This document shows, piece by piece, positions 46,795-58,568 of a DNA stretch of 64,000 nucleotides (within the stretch, counting starts at the first letter, position 1; each line of letters opens with the position of its first letter). The notes beneath the pieces are model-generated. The model worked only from the letters and a program-made list of their open reading frames with translations, did no database searches and was not told where the DNA came from. This stretch comes from Schistosoma mansoni. Taxonomy: Eukaryota > Platyhelminthes > Trematoda > Strigeidida > Schistosomatidae. The position numbers were made by a program, and so were the translations under genes. The stretch spans positions 29,940,923 to 30,004,922 of the forward strand of contig NC_031498.1 of assembly GCF_000237925.1 (NCBI RefSeq), given 5' to 3'.

Positions 46795-47490
46795 ATGGAG
46801 CCTGTGATGGAACAGTCGGAATTCCATTCAAAAGTTGATTTTTTTGAGGATTATATGGAAAAATTTCGAAATCTGGATTATGACCAAAGACGATATTTAG
46901 GATGTTAATATTGTGACCCACTTCCTTACATTCATTGATAAAGAAGACTAAAACCTATTAAAACTTCTGGTATTTCCGGGAAAGTTTATTCAACTTCCTT
47001 ACGCAACTATCAACAAACTTCTACTAGACCATGTAAAGTATGGAAGTTTTGAATGCTGTGACGGAAGAAAATTTCATAAAACGATTAGTCAGGACATCAA
47101 GAATTCCACTACATTACTACATCATCCCAATACAATGTATATTCAAGTTTAGGCTCGTAACAACTCATTAGGGAGCTGCAAAGCAGATCACAAAGATGAA
47201 CACAAGTTTGATCAATGTTTGTTCTGTGGCAAATTTCACCCATGTAATTTATGTGTATTTCGAAATTCTAAATGCTTTAAATGTGGTAAAATTGAACACA
47301 TTCAGGAAGTTTGTAATACTACTACTCATTTCACTGCAAATAATGCTAAATGTAGTAATTCTGATCCTACTAAGATGAGCGTTTTCAATCAATCATACTC
47401 TGATCAGATTCATGATATTATTTTACCAGATATACGTTCTTCTCATGATCCGTGTATTTCTAATGAAATTATTTCCAAATATTTGTAGGA
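46795..47490 (+). pseudogene. Gypsy gag fossil with CCHC knuckle
   Basis: Short N-terminal gag-like reading from 46795, then at about 47210-47330 a Cys/His-rich nucleocapsid region (CLFCGKFHPCN, then CFKCGKIEHIQEVC, a CX2CX4HX4C knuckle). Gag of the element whose 5' LTR is at 46324-46788. Broken; no pol follows before the CR1 LINE at 48.1 kb. Confidence 0.7.
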
Positions 47491-48089
47491 TATGTCGAGT
47501 GCACCTAATACTGGTCCAAACACTGATGTTATTTTATCAGATGTGGTTTGCATAATGGTTCGTTTATTTCTTGTGAAACTTTAGTTAAATCTGAGGAGCA
47601 AGTTCTAAGTGAGTTGAAATCTGATTACAATCCTGATGGTGTTTCATAAGACGCTATTTGTCCTCACAATGAATTTATCTCCAGTGATATTCGCAAAGAA
47701 CGTGATAAGTATTTTCCGGATGAGTCGTATTCTAGTCACATTTCTGATGTTATTATATCAGGCTTTGGATATTCCCACTATCAATGCATTATTATTACCC
47801 ACAAACAGCTTATGGGTGCATAAGTAATGTGTAGAAACCATTTCGCGTTTCTTCAGATATGCAATAATACACGAGTTTCATTAATGTCGGCATAATATTT
47901 ACCAAATTAAAAAAATAGGCTCTGTAAATTTGAGTAGAATATTGATCTGACTTTAAATAAGGGGAGAGAGAAAATAAGGAAATTTAAAAAGAAGAGTGTT
48001 ATTAATCCTTCTTGAGTTAAATTTACTGTTTTGATCGTAAATTATGCATCAACACTACCGTTTACACTTTAATTGAATTTATCTTAGTT

Positions 48090-51000
48090 AAAGTGATATT
48101 GTACTCGTGTGTATTGACTTTGCTTTTGTGTATTTATTGCATCAAAGCATACTTTGAATTGATATCTTCGGTTAAGGTTTGAAGTTCCTTTTTTACATAT
48201 GTATCTTTGGGTTACCATTTTTAGTTAATTATTATGATGTTCGGCTCTGCTCACAAATGTGGACAGCCATATCGCTTATTCCCCATGGAATATTGAATAA
48301 AGCGATTGATAATAATAATGATAATAATAAGGAGGAATGCTATATGATGAGTGTAAGAAGCGGTTCCATAAAATGTGTATCCACTTAAATCCCACTGCCT
48401 AAATAGGAGCTCGAAGCCTAACTCCCATTGCTTTTGTATGTTATGTTGTTCGAGCAAAAGATTACTCATCCAAAAGGCAATTAGAATTCTGGCGTTGGCT
48501 AACAAAAAGGTTGATGAGGGCTGTATTGGTAACATGGGTAGTGTTAGCGAAGAATGCGCCTTTATTGCATGTGCCAGGCACCCTATTGTGCAACACGCAA
48601 TAAAGATTTCTAACCCGAGACAGTTCATGAGAGACAAACCACTAGACACTGGTGGCCAAGTAGCTATAGCATCGACTGATGACCCAGACAAGACCATTAT
48701 CGTCCCGAGTAGTTCTAATGTGAATTCCGCTGCTAATGAAAATGGATGACTCGGAAACATGGAAGAGAAAGAAAGATAGCCAAAACTAGAGCCCGTTTAG
48801 TTTGGAAGTCCTTGATGGACTCGTATTCTGCGTTTCAGACTACTTCTCGAAAGTCACAAAGCAGGACGATACTTAGCCCTACCGTTGATGGGAAAAGTTT
48901 GGCCTCATTGAGCATTGTTGTGAGTCATTCGCTCTACTCCCACGACTCTACTTCAAGAAAAACTAACAGGAAACTCCCAGCAGTTAACGAGCAGAATATG
49001 ACATCTCTACACAAAGTCGTGAACACGACTTTCGAAGAAGTTAAATCCCTTCCAAGTGTAATTATTTGGAATCTAGAGGAGTCGAAAGAAAAGTATCCTG
49101 ATAAGAGGTATGCACACGATCTTCAGTTAGTAAAATTTGTCATCAGGAATGTACTTCCTGAAGAGGTTTCAGTGGTACATATCACGAAAGCAACAAGACT
49201 CCGTAAATGGGTTAGAGACAAGACCAAACAAAAAGTGGTCTTGAAGTTGGTACTCGGGAATTTTGATGAAAGAGACGTAATATTGAATAACACATACAAA
49301 ACTCGTGATTCAAATATTCGTATTTGACCAGATTGGCCGCTTGAGGATCGAGTCTAGTAGAAGAATGATCTCATACAGTTATATGTTGGAGATCACTTTC
49401 ATATACAATCAATCAATAGCATACAATAGCATACAATCAATAGCAACCTGCTATCAACCATCATTCAGTGTCAACTTGTGCACTGTACCGCAAAACCGAC
49501 ACATATTGACTTGGAACACGAACCGTCATTGTGGGGCCCAATCCTCATACTTTCTGCCACTAACACATGGTGATCACATTATTTTTTACTTTAGGTTTCG
49601 GGCTCATCGTATACAGTACGTATCTGTCCCACCGGGTCTTGATATCTGGCGAGTTTACATTCCGGGAATCAGAGACTGTGGTGTCTCAACAGACTGGTCG
49701 GGCGCTGCGGATGGATCGATCGGAGACGTATGGACTGAGTTAAAAATCAAATTCGAATCCGTAACATCACCGTTTATCCCATAATGAAGCTGTGAGCTAT
49801 GATATTGCCCTACATGGAATAATAAGGGTACCTGAAAGCTGTTGAAGAGTGGGAAACACTTCTGAAACTTTGTCTGGTCAACAGGATACATATCATTTAG
49901 GTGTGAATACCAAAAAATCCGGAGCATATGTAAAAAGATCATAGCTACATGCCGCACAACTTAAGACAGACAGATGGCACATGATAGCCATACTTGTTTG
50001 AAACGATTATTTTCGTACGTTAAACAGAACAAAACGCAGTGATGGTATTCCCCGATCACTGTCACACGAAAATTTGGATTTACTAGCTGAATCAGATCTG
50101 ACAAAGACTGAGACTTTATAAAATCATTTCAACGAAGTATACTCTACAGGTATTATCAACCATACATGTCATAACCAAACCACCGAGATACCAGCCATAA
50201 AACCTGTACATGTGACTGAGGAAACTATCCTTCAGTTAATCACTAAAATCAAAAGTAGTAAGATACTGGGCCCTGACGGGTTACATACACGTTTACTGTC
50301 ATCTCTCACGGGCATTGTTTCAAGACCACTCACAGTGCTCTTCAACATGTCTCTTACCCACACTCAACTCCCTAGAAATTGGAAAGATGCTATAGTCAGT
50401 CCTATATTAAAAGATGATGAGAGACAGATTGTATCTAACTACCGACCTGTCAAATTGACCAGCTTAGTCGTTGAGTTAATTGAAAAGGTAATCCGGGTTA
50501 ACTTACTAAGTCACATACATTCTTACAATCTGTTAACTCCCGAGCAACACAGGTTTCGACATAAGCATTCATGTCCAACCAACTTACTTATTACAAGGGA
50601 GGATTGAACAGCAGCCCTAGATAACGGTCTGTCTGTTGGTGTGATATCCATACACATTGGCAAAGCGTTTGACAGGGTTTCTCACTTAGGATTTATGCAG
50701 AATCTCTCGAACTTCAGAATAACAGGCGCCGTACGGAAATGGATAAGAAAACTTTTGTGTGTCGGAAAACAGTAAGGGTAAATGGGACACTATCTTAATG
50801 AAAGCCAGTCAAAATTAGTGTACCCTAAGGCACCATCTTAGGTGCGCTGCTTTTCCTTTCCAACGTCAATGAATTGCCGCGGCTGCTCAAATCGCCGACA
50901 TCATTGTTTTCAGATGATGTTAAAATCTGGAGAACAATAAGAGGTGAGGCTGACGATTTTGATCTTCAAGCTGACCTAGACGAAATAGTTAGATGGTCTC

Positions 51001-51120
51001 AATGTTGGGGCTGAGAAGTCAATTCTAGGAAGAGTGTGCTCATGCACATCAGATACGGCAACAGTTACCAGTATACTATTGGTGAAGGAAACGTGAAATA
51101 CGTAAATAGTCTAATAACTG
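48090..51120 (+). mobile_element. CR1-clade LINE, both ORFs, decayed
   Basis: The 5' UTR (48090-48235) matches the CR1 at 13.5-14.5 kb. ORF1 starts near 48238 (MFGSAHKCGQPYRLFP, the PHD finger start, already broken) and runs in pieces to 49327, with a basic/coil-like C-terminal part. ORF2 follows: endonuclease end near 49660-49780 (STDWSGAADGSIGDVW), RT in 50212-50607 (SSKILGPDGLHTRLL, SNYRPVKLTSL), then more RT to about 51115 (AFDRVSHLGF, the F-S-D-D-V-K site near 50910). Several frameshifts and stops. It lies just upstream of eIF4H. Confidence 0.8.
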
Positions 51121-52133
51121 TGTTTGTAAACACAGGACAATAATAAACTATTATGTATGTATCGCCAACAGTGTAATAACCAGGGAAAAGATACATAAAC
51201 AACATAACGTACAGTAACTAGAGGACAGGAAAAATGAGTCAACTAACTTAATTCCGTCTATGATAAAAATAAAGTTATGATTAGTGAATAAGCAAAGCAT
51301 AGTCATTCAAGGTCAAAGAAAGTTAATGTGGAGGTAGGCGTTTCATGTTATCATTGATGTGTTCGTTTACCGATAACGCTTTACATATATATTAGGATTC
51401 AGAATAGAGCTTTATGTTAGTATAAACTTTTGCGTAGTAGTAATTTATCCGATACCGGCCGTTTCAAACTCGTTTGTGATTTGAAGCTGTGAATTGTAAA
51501 GTTAACTAGTTCGATATCAGTTACAAGCGCGGAAACTACTGTTACCTTCGTCAACAACCCAATCACATGTTGATTTTGCGATTACTCTCCGTATTACGAA
51601 TGAGGATAAAATGACCTCAAATAGACCGTTTAAACGAACTATTGTCATTGACATTGATGTGTTTCTACCCCAAAGTGTTTTTTAAATGAGCGTTTACGCT
51701 TTAAAAACAAAAGTTTGCATAAGTCCACTAATCCCAAAGCTCATTTTTAACGGTTTGAATAAAAACCACGATAACGTGATACCGTTTCGGAATTATTGTG
51801 TTGTTTAATTTCAAACCCAGTGCGGAATAATGTAAGAGTGAATAATTGATTGACTGAAGATAGTTGAAGCATAAAATCTCAAAATATTTGCTCCAAAGTC
51901 TTATTGTACAGTTTGCATATGGAGTCTAACTACTGGTATTTTTCCACAGAACAAATACCAGTACCCTCGAATGATACATGAATATAGTTACCTGACAGGA
52001 ATAAAATTTACCAAGATTAAACTGTGATTTCTGATACTTTTCCCTCTTTTTCTAAACACTCAGTTTTGAAGATTGAGTACTGAGTTAGACCTGGTTACGA
52101 AACTGCGAGTACGCGCACTTTACGAAAAACTAA
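51121..52133. other. upstream region of eIF4H
   Basis: No coding exon. This is the probable promoter/5' UTR region of eIF4H, with no clear TATA element to point to. Confidence 0.45.
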
Positions 52134-55100
52134 ATGGCTTCAAGGTAGCCTCCCTCGTGTTTTCATATTAGTTTGGGATTACGCTTTTAACTTGTTTTAA
52201 AACGTTTATTTGCATTTAGAGATAACCGTCTATCCGTTTATGTTGGTAATCTTCCTCCGAATACTATACAAGGGCATTTCGATTACATATTTTCTGGTTG
52301 TGATGTAGGTTCGCCTAATTTTTTTTTCATTTATAGTGTAGATAGAGAGTGTTAGATTAGTGAGAGACAAACAGACAGACGAATTCAAAGGGTATGCCTA
52401 TGTAGATTTTAAAAATGAACAATCCCTCCAGAAAGCATTAACTGTCGACGGTGCGGTATGTCACTGGTTCTCATATTACTTTTCTGTTTAGATTGTTGAT
52501 GGACGCTCTCTTCGAGTAAATCTAGCAGGTGAAAGACCTGGACGTGGTATGTTAATGTCTTCTCCGCATTTATGGAATCTTTATGTTGTGCATGTAAATC
52601 TTTGTGGTTGACAGTTATAAGCAAGATACTATAGGTTAACATTTAATGACTTAGTGTCTTGGTCAGCTGATTTTTAAACCCAAAACTCCTAAGTCCCTAT
52701 TAACACAAATAGGTTCCATGCAGAGAACACAATATCTGCATATTACTAGTAGGTTCTCAAAGCTTTCCAGATGGACTTTCCTGTCTGTGATGTGCAGGTG
52801 TTCTCAAATTGAGGTTGATATATTCATGTATTATTATTATGACTCTGTAATAGAAATTAACGAAACAGCAAAACGTTAACTCTTAGCAAACTAATGTTCT
52901 TAACTAATGAGATTCAATAGCTAGGGGTTTTTCCTAATTGTGGAGTTAATTTACGTTGCAGTGCATTTGATTTGTAGTTCTTCACTAATATGGACACAGT
53001 CAACTTGCAGTTTAAGGTACGTTTAGATCTCCACCACCTAGAATGCTACAGGGCATTGAGTTTTCTATGATCTATTTACAACAGGAAACCTTCGTAACAT
53101 GAGTTTTCAATACCCAGTTGAACTAGACTTCCTGCGATTGGTTCTCAGTTACGGCAGATTTGCGTATACACAATAAACAGGTTAGATGGGACACTACCCA
53201 ATATCCTGAAATCTCAAAAGAGTTAAGTGGCTGGAAAAGATAACAGTTAACGTCTATTATTAATATGGCACCCTTGACCATATTAGTGAGTCAGTATATG
53301 CCTGTCTTCTGTGACCAGAAATTTAATCAGCAGTTTTTAATGACACTGTCACATGCCTTGCTGTTTCTCTATTATTATGCTTTCACTGTCTGAAGGTGGT
53401 GGTCATGGTCAATGGGGTATGAACAATGGATATGGAAGTCAGGGACGTGGTGGTTTCGGGAATCAAGGACGTGGTGGCTTTGGAAATCAAGGACGTGGTA
53501 GACCTAGCATGGGTGGTGGACGGATGGGTGAGCATACTGTAGTTTTCTTGACGTTTTGTCTCCTTCGATTACTAAGTTTATCTTTCTGACTCACTGTACA
53601 GACCAACTTATGTCTGTAACCGGAATCGAGCTTTCTGGGTTTGTCACCTATAAATATTCCGAAAGTTCTTAGTAGTTTGGTTGGAATCTCAGACATTTTT
53701 CATATAGAATATGACTCTATTGCTTTGTTTTCACCACATGATTTTGTAATTACTGGTGACTTTGATAAGCTTAATTTGATTGATTCACATGGATGATCAT
53801 TTTACCTAAAACCTTCGCTGGATATTTTTAACCTTTCTGCACGGTTTTATCGTATTGAAAACGTGCCCTTGAGTAACTTAACTGACAAACCGAAGTCCGA
53901 TTAGGGTGTATTTTCTGGTTCTAAGGTTTTTGCATTCAAACAAAGGATATAAGAGACGTACGTTGAAGGCTCCAATGTGTAGTTTGGAGCGAGATTTTAG
54001 TAGACCTGGGACAGTGTTTTGCTCACTAGAATCGTTGGCCATGGTGATACTTGAGGAGGAAGCCGAAAGAGGAAGTTTAGTGTTCAAAGTCGAGGCGGGA
54101 GGTGAAATAGGAATTGAAGAGGGAGATTGATCATGAATACAGTAATCTTGAGTGCTGTTAGAGTTATGAGGGCAGTGATCACTTCTCGGTTGCTCGCACC
54201 GTGGAAGATATAAGAGAACCACAGAATATAACAGTGAAAACCATAAGTAAGTTTTAAGTGTAATGTTAGGTAGGATTGTTTAGTCCACATTAAGTTATGC
54301 ATAAAATGGATATATATTGTTTAACAAACGTGTTTGATAGAATTAAAGATGTAAATCTATGCAAACTGAATAGTTTGTTACTGATTAGTTTATTGATAGC
54401 TTAAAAATATCTACCATCACGAAATTAATGGACAAAATCTGTGGGATGTCTTGATTAAACATGTTGAGGTTTTTTTTAAAAGGACACGTTAGACCGTTAA
54501 CACCAATTCTTTACAACTAGTAAAATAATGTAACCCATTTAACATACACATACTTATATATTCGGCTGTCAGCCCCATTTTATTTGACGCTACTTGGCAG
54601 CTCAAACCGAGCCAGTTTATTCAGGTTTCTGACTTGCAATCTAATGTATACTGATCTACCTGATGAGGGCCCCCAAATGCCCTGGTACGGCCGAGAGTGG
54701 GGAGAGCCCACTCTCCCTCTCGAAATGCTCTCATATGGCCAGCGAATATATAGCCTCTGCCAGGGAAGTCCTACTCACTGCCTTCTCGTGGCGGGGGTGT
54801 TGTTTACGAAAGTGAGAGGACGAAAAGCGAATGTCCGGCGCTTTTACCGGGTTGGTGGACATGGAAAGTTCACCTAGGGGAGTTGGAAAACCCTGATTCC
54901 AAACCAGTGGTGCACATGAGCTCCAGTATCCTGAGGGAACAAATGGCGTACGAATCAACCGTTGATCACCGGCTACCATGGGACTGCATCTCCTCACGAT
55001 GCTCCACTGCCTTGTGGATCAGACATTCAGGTCAAAGGCTCGGGGTGTGGCCCCCTAAGAAAACCACCTGCTTCAGTCTGGGCACCTGGGCAGTATCTCA

Positions 55101-58100
55101 GCCCTCACACAAATCAAATGAGATTTGTGAGGCGCATATTTATCTGGTGCTTCCTTGTACCAATATATATGTGTTTAAATAAATAAATAAATACCTGGTG
55201 AGGTAGGAGTCGTGAAGGAATCCCAAATCCTGAAGCGCTATAAATCACTAGCCCCAGATGGCCTATTTTCGACCCCTTTTAAAGATGAGGGCGACGCCCT
55301 AGTTTTAAAACTGAGTGAGTTGTTTGCAAACGCTTGACAGTTAGGGTGTTCCAACATCGTGGAATAAGGCGACAGTTGTCCTTATCTTTAGGAATCGTTT
55401 ATGTCACATGCAAAAATTATCGGGGGCTAATTATACTTTTAATTGCACCCAGATTATTATTATTAATAGTAATGGCTTCTACGCGATTTATTTTTGGTAC
55501 AATATAGAATTCTCAGCACAGAGTATTTCATTAAGTTTCCTTTTCTTATTTCTTCATCGATCCTGACTATAAATATTGAGTAGTCGTCAGTTACATATTA
55601 ATAGTTCAGAAATTGACATGTAAATAATGTTCATTCTTTTCTCTGTATATTGCCAACAATCACAACATCTCTGATTGTATGGTTTGGAACTTGTACAGCG
55701 AAAGGTTATAGACTTTTCATAAACGCACTTGAATAGGTTATGAGATTGATAGACATAATGATGTGTTGGGATAAACAAAAACAGATAACTTGTTGAAATA
55801 TCTTGATGGGAGAAACAGGTAGTCTAGATATTATAACGGGCGGCCTTTAATGGCTTCCGTCACACTCCGAAGATTGTTTAAAACACGTGGAACAATGACT
55901 CTTGGAAAGCAGGTTAGTGTCAATTGCCCTGGTACGGCTGAGGATGGGGAGAGTCCGCTCTCCCTCTCAAAATTCTCTCGTATGGTCACGCGTATATAGC
56001 CTCTAACAGGGAAGTCCTACTCACCGCCTTCTCGTGGCATTACTGTTGTTTACAAAACTGAGAGGACGAAAAGCGAATATCCGGCGCTTTAACCGGGTTG
56101 GTGGATGTGGGGTGTCCACCTAGAGGAGTTGGACAACCCTGATTCCAAACCAATGGTGCACATGGGTTCCAGTATCCTGAGGGAAAAATGGCATATGAAT
56201 CAATCGTTGGTCACCGGCTACCATGGGACTGTGTCTTCTCACAATGCTCCACTGTTCTGTGGATCAGACCGTTAGGTCAAAGGCTCCGGGTGTGACCCCC
56301 TAAGAAAACCACCTGCTTCGGTTTGGACAGCCGGGAAGTATCACAGCCCTCACATAAATCAAATGAGATTTGTGTGGCGCATATGTATCTGATGCCCCTT
56401 TGTTATGTTTAAATAAATCACCCTTCGCAAAATGTTAGAACACCGCCATCTTATGGCAGGCCAACAATCGTTGTGTTTTTTGATATATAGGCCGCCTTCG
56501 ATCCGTCAGAGTAATTGGTATTAAGTAAGGATGGGAATTCGATCGGTCGGGTAGTAAATCGTCATCGACTGAGGTAGGTGGGACAGTTGTTACGTATGCC
56601 CAACCGCCACTTATCTCGACTGGCGAGTAGGCCGGAAGAAAGTTAGGGGCGGCCAAACCGGAAACATTACATCACTACATGGAGTCATTGACAGTTGGAC
56701 TAATTCATGTTAAATAGGGGTAGACAATCTTGTGGTTGGGGTGATTATCGTAGCCAATCGCTAGAGACTTCAAAAGTCATGGCTCAAAATCGTTGGCGAT
56801 TGCTCAGGTGCATCCATTTCTTTGTCTTCCCCTAAATTTTGACATTCTGGATTCCTCATGAGTTTTTGAGTATTTTTACTTCACTAATTTAAAAATTACT
56901 TGAATCGTATCTTGGATGCGTAATCTTTCCTAATACCACTGATACTGTCACTACCTTTACTATTTTGGGATTTATCCTGACAATTTCATATGTCTGTGTT
57001 AATGGGTTATGGCAACTTGGACTGATGTACATACGTTCCAGGTTCTACCTTGTGACTGACTGGATTGAATTCAGGACCTTGAAGTCTCACCACAAATATT
57101 TATGCATTTAGACCACTTATTTTGAATTTTGTGGCTTAGTTTGTTGATTTTAATATCGTCTGGATAAATTTCACAAGCTAACGTAAAAGTATCTTAATTC
57201 AAACCACTGACCAAACAGTAATTTATTTATTAGTTCTGCTTGTGCAACTGATTTTCATATCTTCATTATTTGTTTCCTTCCGTAAATTAATTATATTACC
57301 TATTAATAAGCAGAGATGGTTGGTGACTGGCAGTGGAATCTAGGACGTGTGTTTCGTCCTATTTGGGACTGGCCATCCGGACATACCTGCATCCCAGAGT
57401 TGACGTCCACTCAGTGACTCGAACCTAGTACCGTTCACCTCAAACGCTACCTCGTTATCCATTTAGCTACTGAGTCTAGATGACCACTAGGTTGTGCAAT
57501 GTGGTGAAGTGTAATTCTTTTTTGTATTGTTTGTTTGAATCTTCCCATTGATGTTTAAAACTACAATTGGTCAGTCTCATATTGGCATATATGCGTCCTG
57601 TATGGATTGCCTCGTTATTTCCTTAAGTTAAAATCATAATCAGAGCTAGATGGTGGCTAGCAGTGGAGATGTACTACGAACTTCGTTCCTGCTCATTCCA
57701 CGTTGTACATTATTTGCCGATACTGGGACTGGTTGGAAAAAGTGGAGAGATAGTCAGCTTACGACACAGTGTCAGGGTGTGGAAGAAAGCTGTATAGGAC
57801 TGGGATATATCGGTTCATTGTGACTTCCTGATTGGGATCCTAGAGATGGCTTAACTTAGTGCCTTGAGATGTTATCAACCATGTTTCAAAATAGAAGCAA
57901 GTGGCGACCCTGATGTGATTTTCTTTTAATTCATATGAGCTAGGGAAACTTCTTTAACTGAAAGAGTCTTTTACAGTTGTTTAATATATAGTTAAATGAT
58001 CAATTCAATGGAAATTTATCGATTTATTGGTTTTCGATTTATTATTTTTATTAAATTTTTTCAGTAAAACAATATCACTGTTTTATTGATAGTTATTTAA

Positions 58101-58568
58101 CACTTTGGTGATATTTGGCTTGTCAGTTGTCATTACCTCTTTTGGCTCATAAATTCGTTATATTCACTGTTATTTTAAGTAACTAGATTATATAAAATAT
58201 AGCTAATATACTTCTTCGTCAACAAGTTGAATTTGAGAAATTTTCATTTGTTGTTTCTGTTTTTATCATTAGAAAGTTATGGACGTCCAAATAGAGGTGG
58301 AATGGGTGGATTCGGTGGACAACGACAAAGTTACCATCCCCCAGGATTGTCACGAGAGCAATTAAATGAACCTATTACTAAGAATCCTCAGTCAAATTCT
58401 ACTGATTCAACTAGTAGTGGTTCAGGTGGTGATCGACCTAAACTAAACCTTAAAATTAGAGAGGCCCCTGTAAATACAAATGATGATCGACAATTGTCGG
58501 AGCGTGCCCGTGCGATATTCGGAGTTGGACGTCCTCGAGAAGCTAGTCCAATTCGAGAAAAAAAGTAA
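52134..58568 (+). CDS. EIF4H: translation initiation factor 4H
   Basis: eIF4H is an RNA-binding cofactor that stimulates the helicase eIF4A during cap-dependent translation initiation in the cytoplasm. Six exons: 52134-52144 (only 11 coding nt), 52220-52304, 52342-52455, 52492-52546, 53396-53527, 58273-58568. All phases join: 693 nt, 230 aa (human 248). One RRM covers residues about 8-82, with RNP2 VYVGNL (10-15) and RNP1 KGYAYVDF (48-55); [11 protein letters not shown] and [15 protein letters not shown] match human eIF4H closely. A Gly/Arg region with repeated GGFGNQGR follows, then the conserved C-terminus ([12 protein letters not shown] and [10 protein letters not shown]). Introns are 75, 37, 36, 849 and 4745 bp. 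The last is packed with SINEs and LINE pieces. The weakest call is the first exon (donor GTAGCC), supported by phase and by giving MASRDNRLS. Confidence 0.9.
53878..54260 (-). mobile_element. RTE-clade LINE, 5' fragment (eIF4H intron 5)
   Basis: Minus strand: a Ser-rich lead-in, then [13 protein letters not shown], the start of the RTE endonuclease (compare FKLASFNVRTL at 37.45 kb). The sequence upstream of it (GTTATGAGGGCAGTGATCAC and GCACCGTGGAAG on +) resembles the LINE 5' region at 61.4-62.0 kb. Confidence 0.65.
54667..55190 (+). mobile_element. RTE-tailed SINE, copy H (eIF4H intron 5)
   Basis: Full-length copy. Flanks show CCTGATGAGG before and CCTGGTGAGG after, a 10-bp target-site duplication with one mismatch. 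The tail is (AAAT)n. Confidence 0.9.
55480..55850 (-). mobile_element. unclassified insertion with target duplication
   Basis: About 370 bp inserted in the RTE fragment. TAATGGCTTC occurs on both sides, where the LINE has a single TTGGCTTCTGT. Its inner sequence matches 4075-4290 inverted. The short element with a ~10-bp duplication could be a SINE or other non-autonomous element. Confidence 0.5.
55926..56420 (+). mobile_element. RTE-tailed SINE, copy I
   Basis: Starts a few bases late (ATTGCCCTGGTACGGC) and ends with a shortened tail (TTTGTTATGTTTAAATAAATCA). About 40 bp of the host LINE is missing at the insertion point. Confidence 0.85.
56530..56835 (+). mobile_element. RTE-clade LINE, 3' fragment
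   Basis: GGCCGGAAGAAAGTTAGGGG and the following ~200 bp match the 3' RTE fragment at 33150-33360 (same subfamily), including the AAAATCGTTGGCGATTG block. Decayed. Confidence 0.65.
57300..57482 (-). mobile_element. Sm-alpha SINE copy with hammerhead remnant
   Basis: Minus strand, 5' to 3': a Pol III A-box-like TAGCTAAATGGATAACG (57469-57453), a B-box-like AGGTTCGAGTCAC (about 57426-57413), then the hammerhead region (57397-57331) and the body ending CAGTCACCAACCATC. This order (tRNA-like promoter then ribozyme) is the known Sm-alpha architecture. Confidence 0.8.
57331..57397 (-). ncRNA. hammerhead ribozyme remnant (core lost)
   Basis: Minus strand: stem I strand GATGCAGGTATGTCC, stem II AGTCCCAAATAGGAC, GAAA, C-ACAC-G, GTC, then CTAGATTCCACTGC, all as in the natural Schistosoma hammerhead. 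The CUGAUGA core is replaced by bases reading GATGGCCA, so it should not cleave. Confidence 0.75.
57640..57940 (+). mobile_element. RTE-clade LINE, 3' fragment (SR2-like)
   Basis: Matches 40195-40420 of the LINE at 37.4 kb: CATTATTTGCCGATACTGGG, then GTTGGAAAAAGTGGAGAG and AGAAGCAAGTGGCGACCCTG. Decayed and 5'-truncated. Confidence 0.7.

Larger units (their letters stand above)
55195..56515 (+). mobile_element. RTE-clade LINE fragment, twice interrupted
   Basis: Three pieces collinear with the 37.4-kb LINE: 55215-55475 ([12 protein letters not shown], compare 38895 on), 55850-55920 ([14 protein letters not shown], compare 39148 on) and 56421-56515 ([10 protein letters not shown], compare 39236 on). 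Between them sit an unclassified repeat (55480-55850) and SINE copy I. An old LINE copy that later collected younger insertions. Confidence 0.75.
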
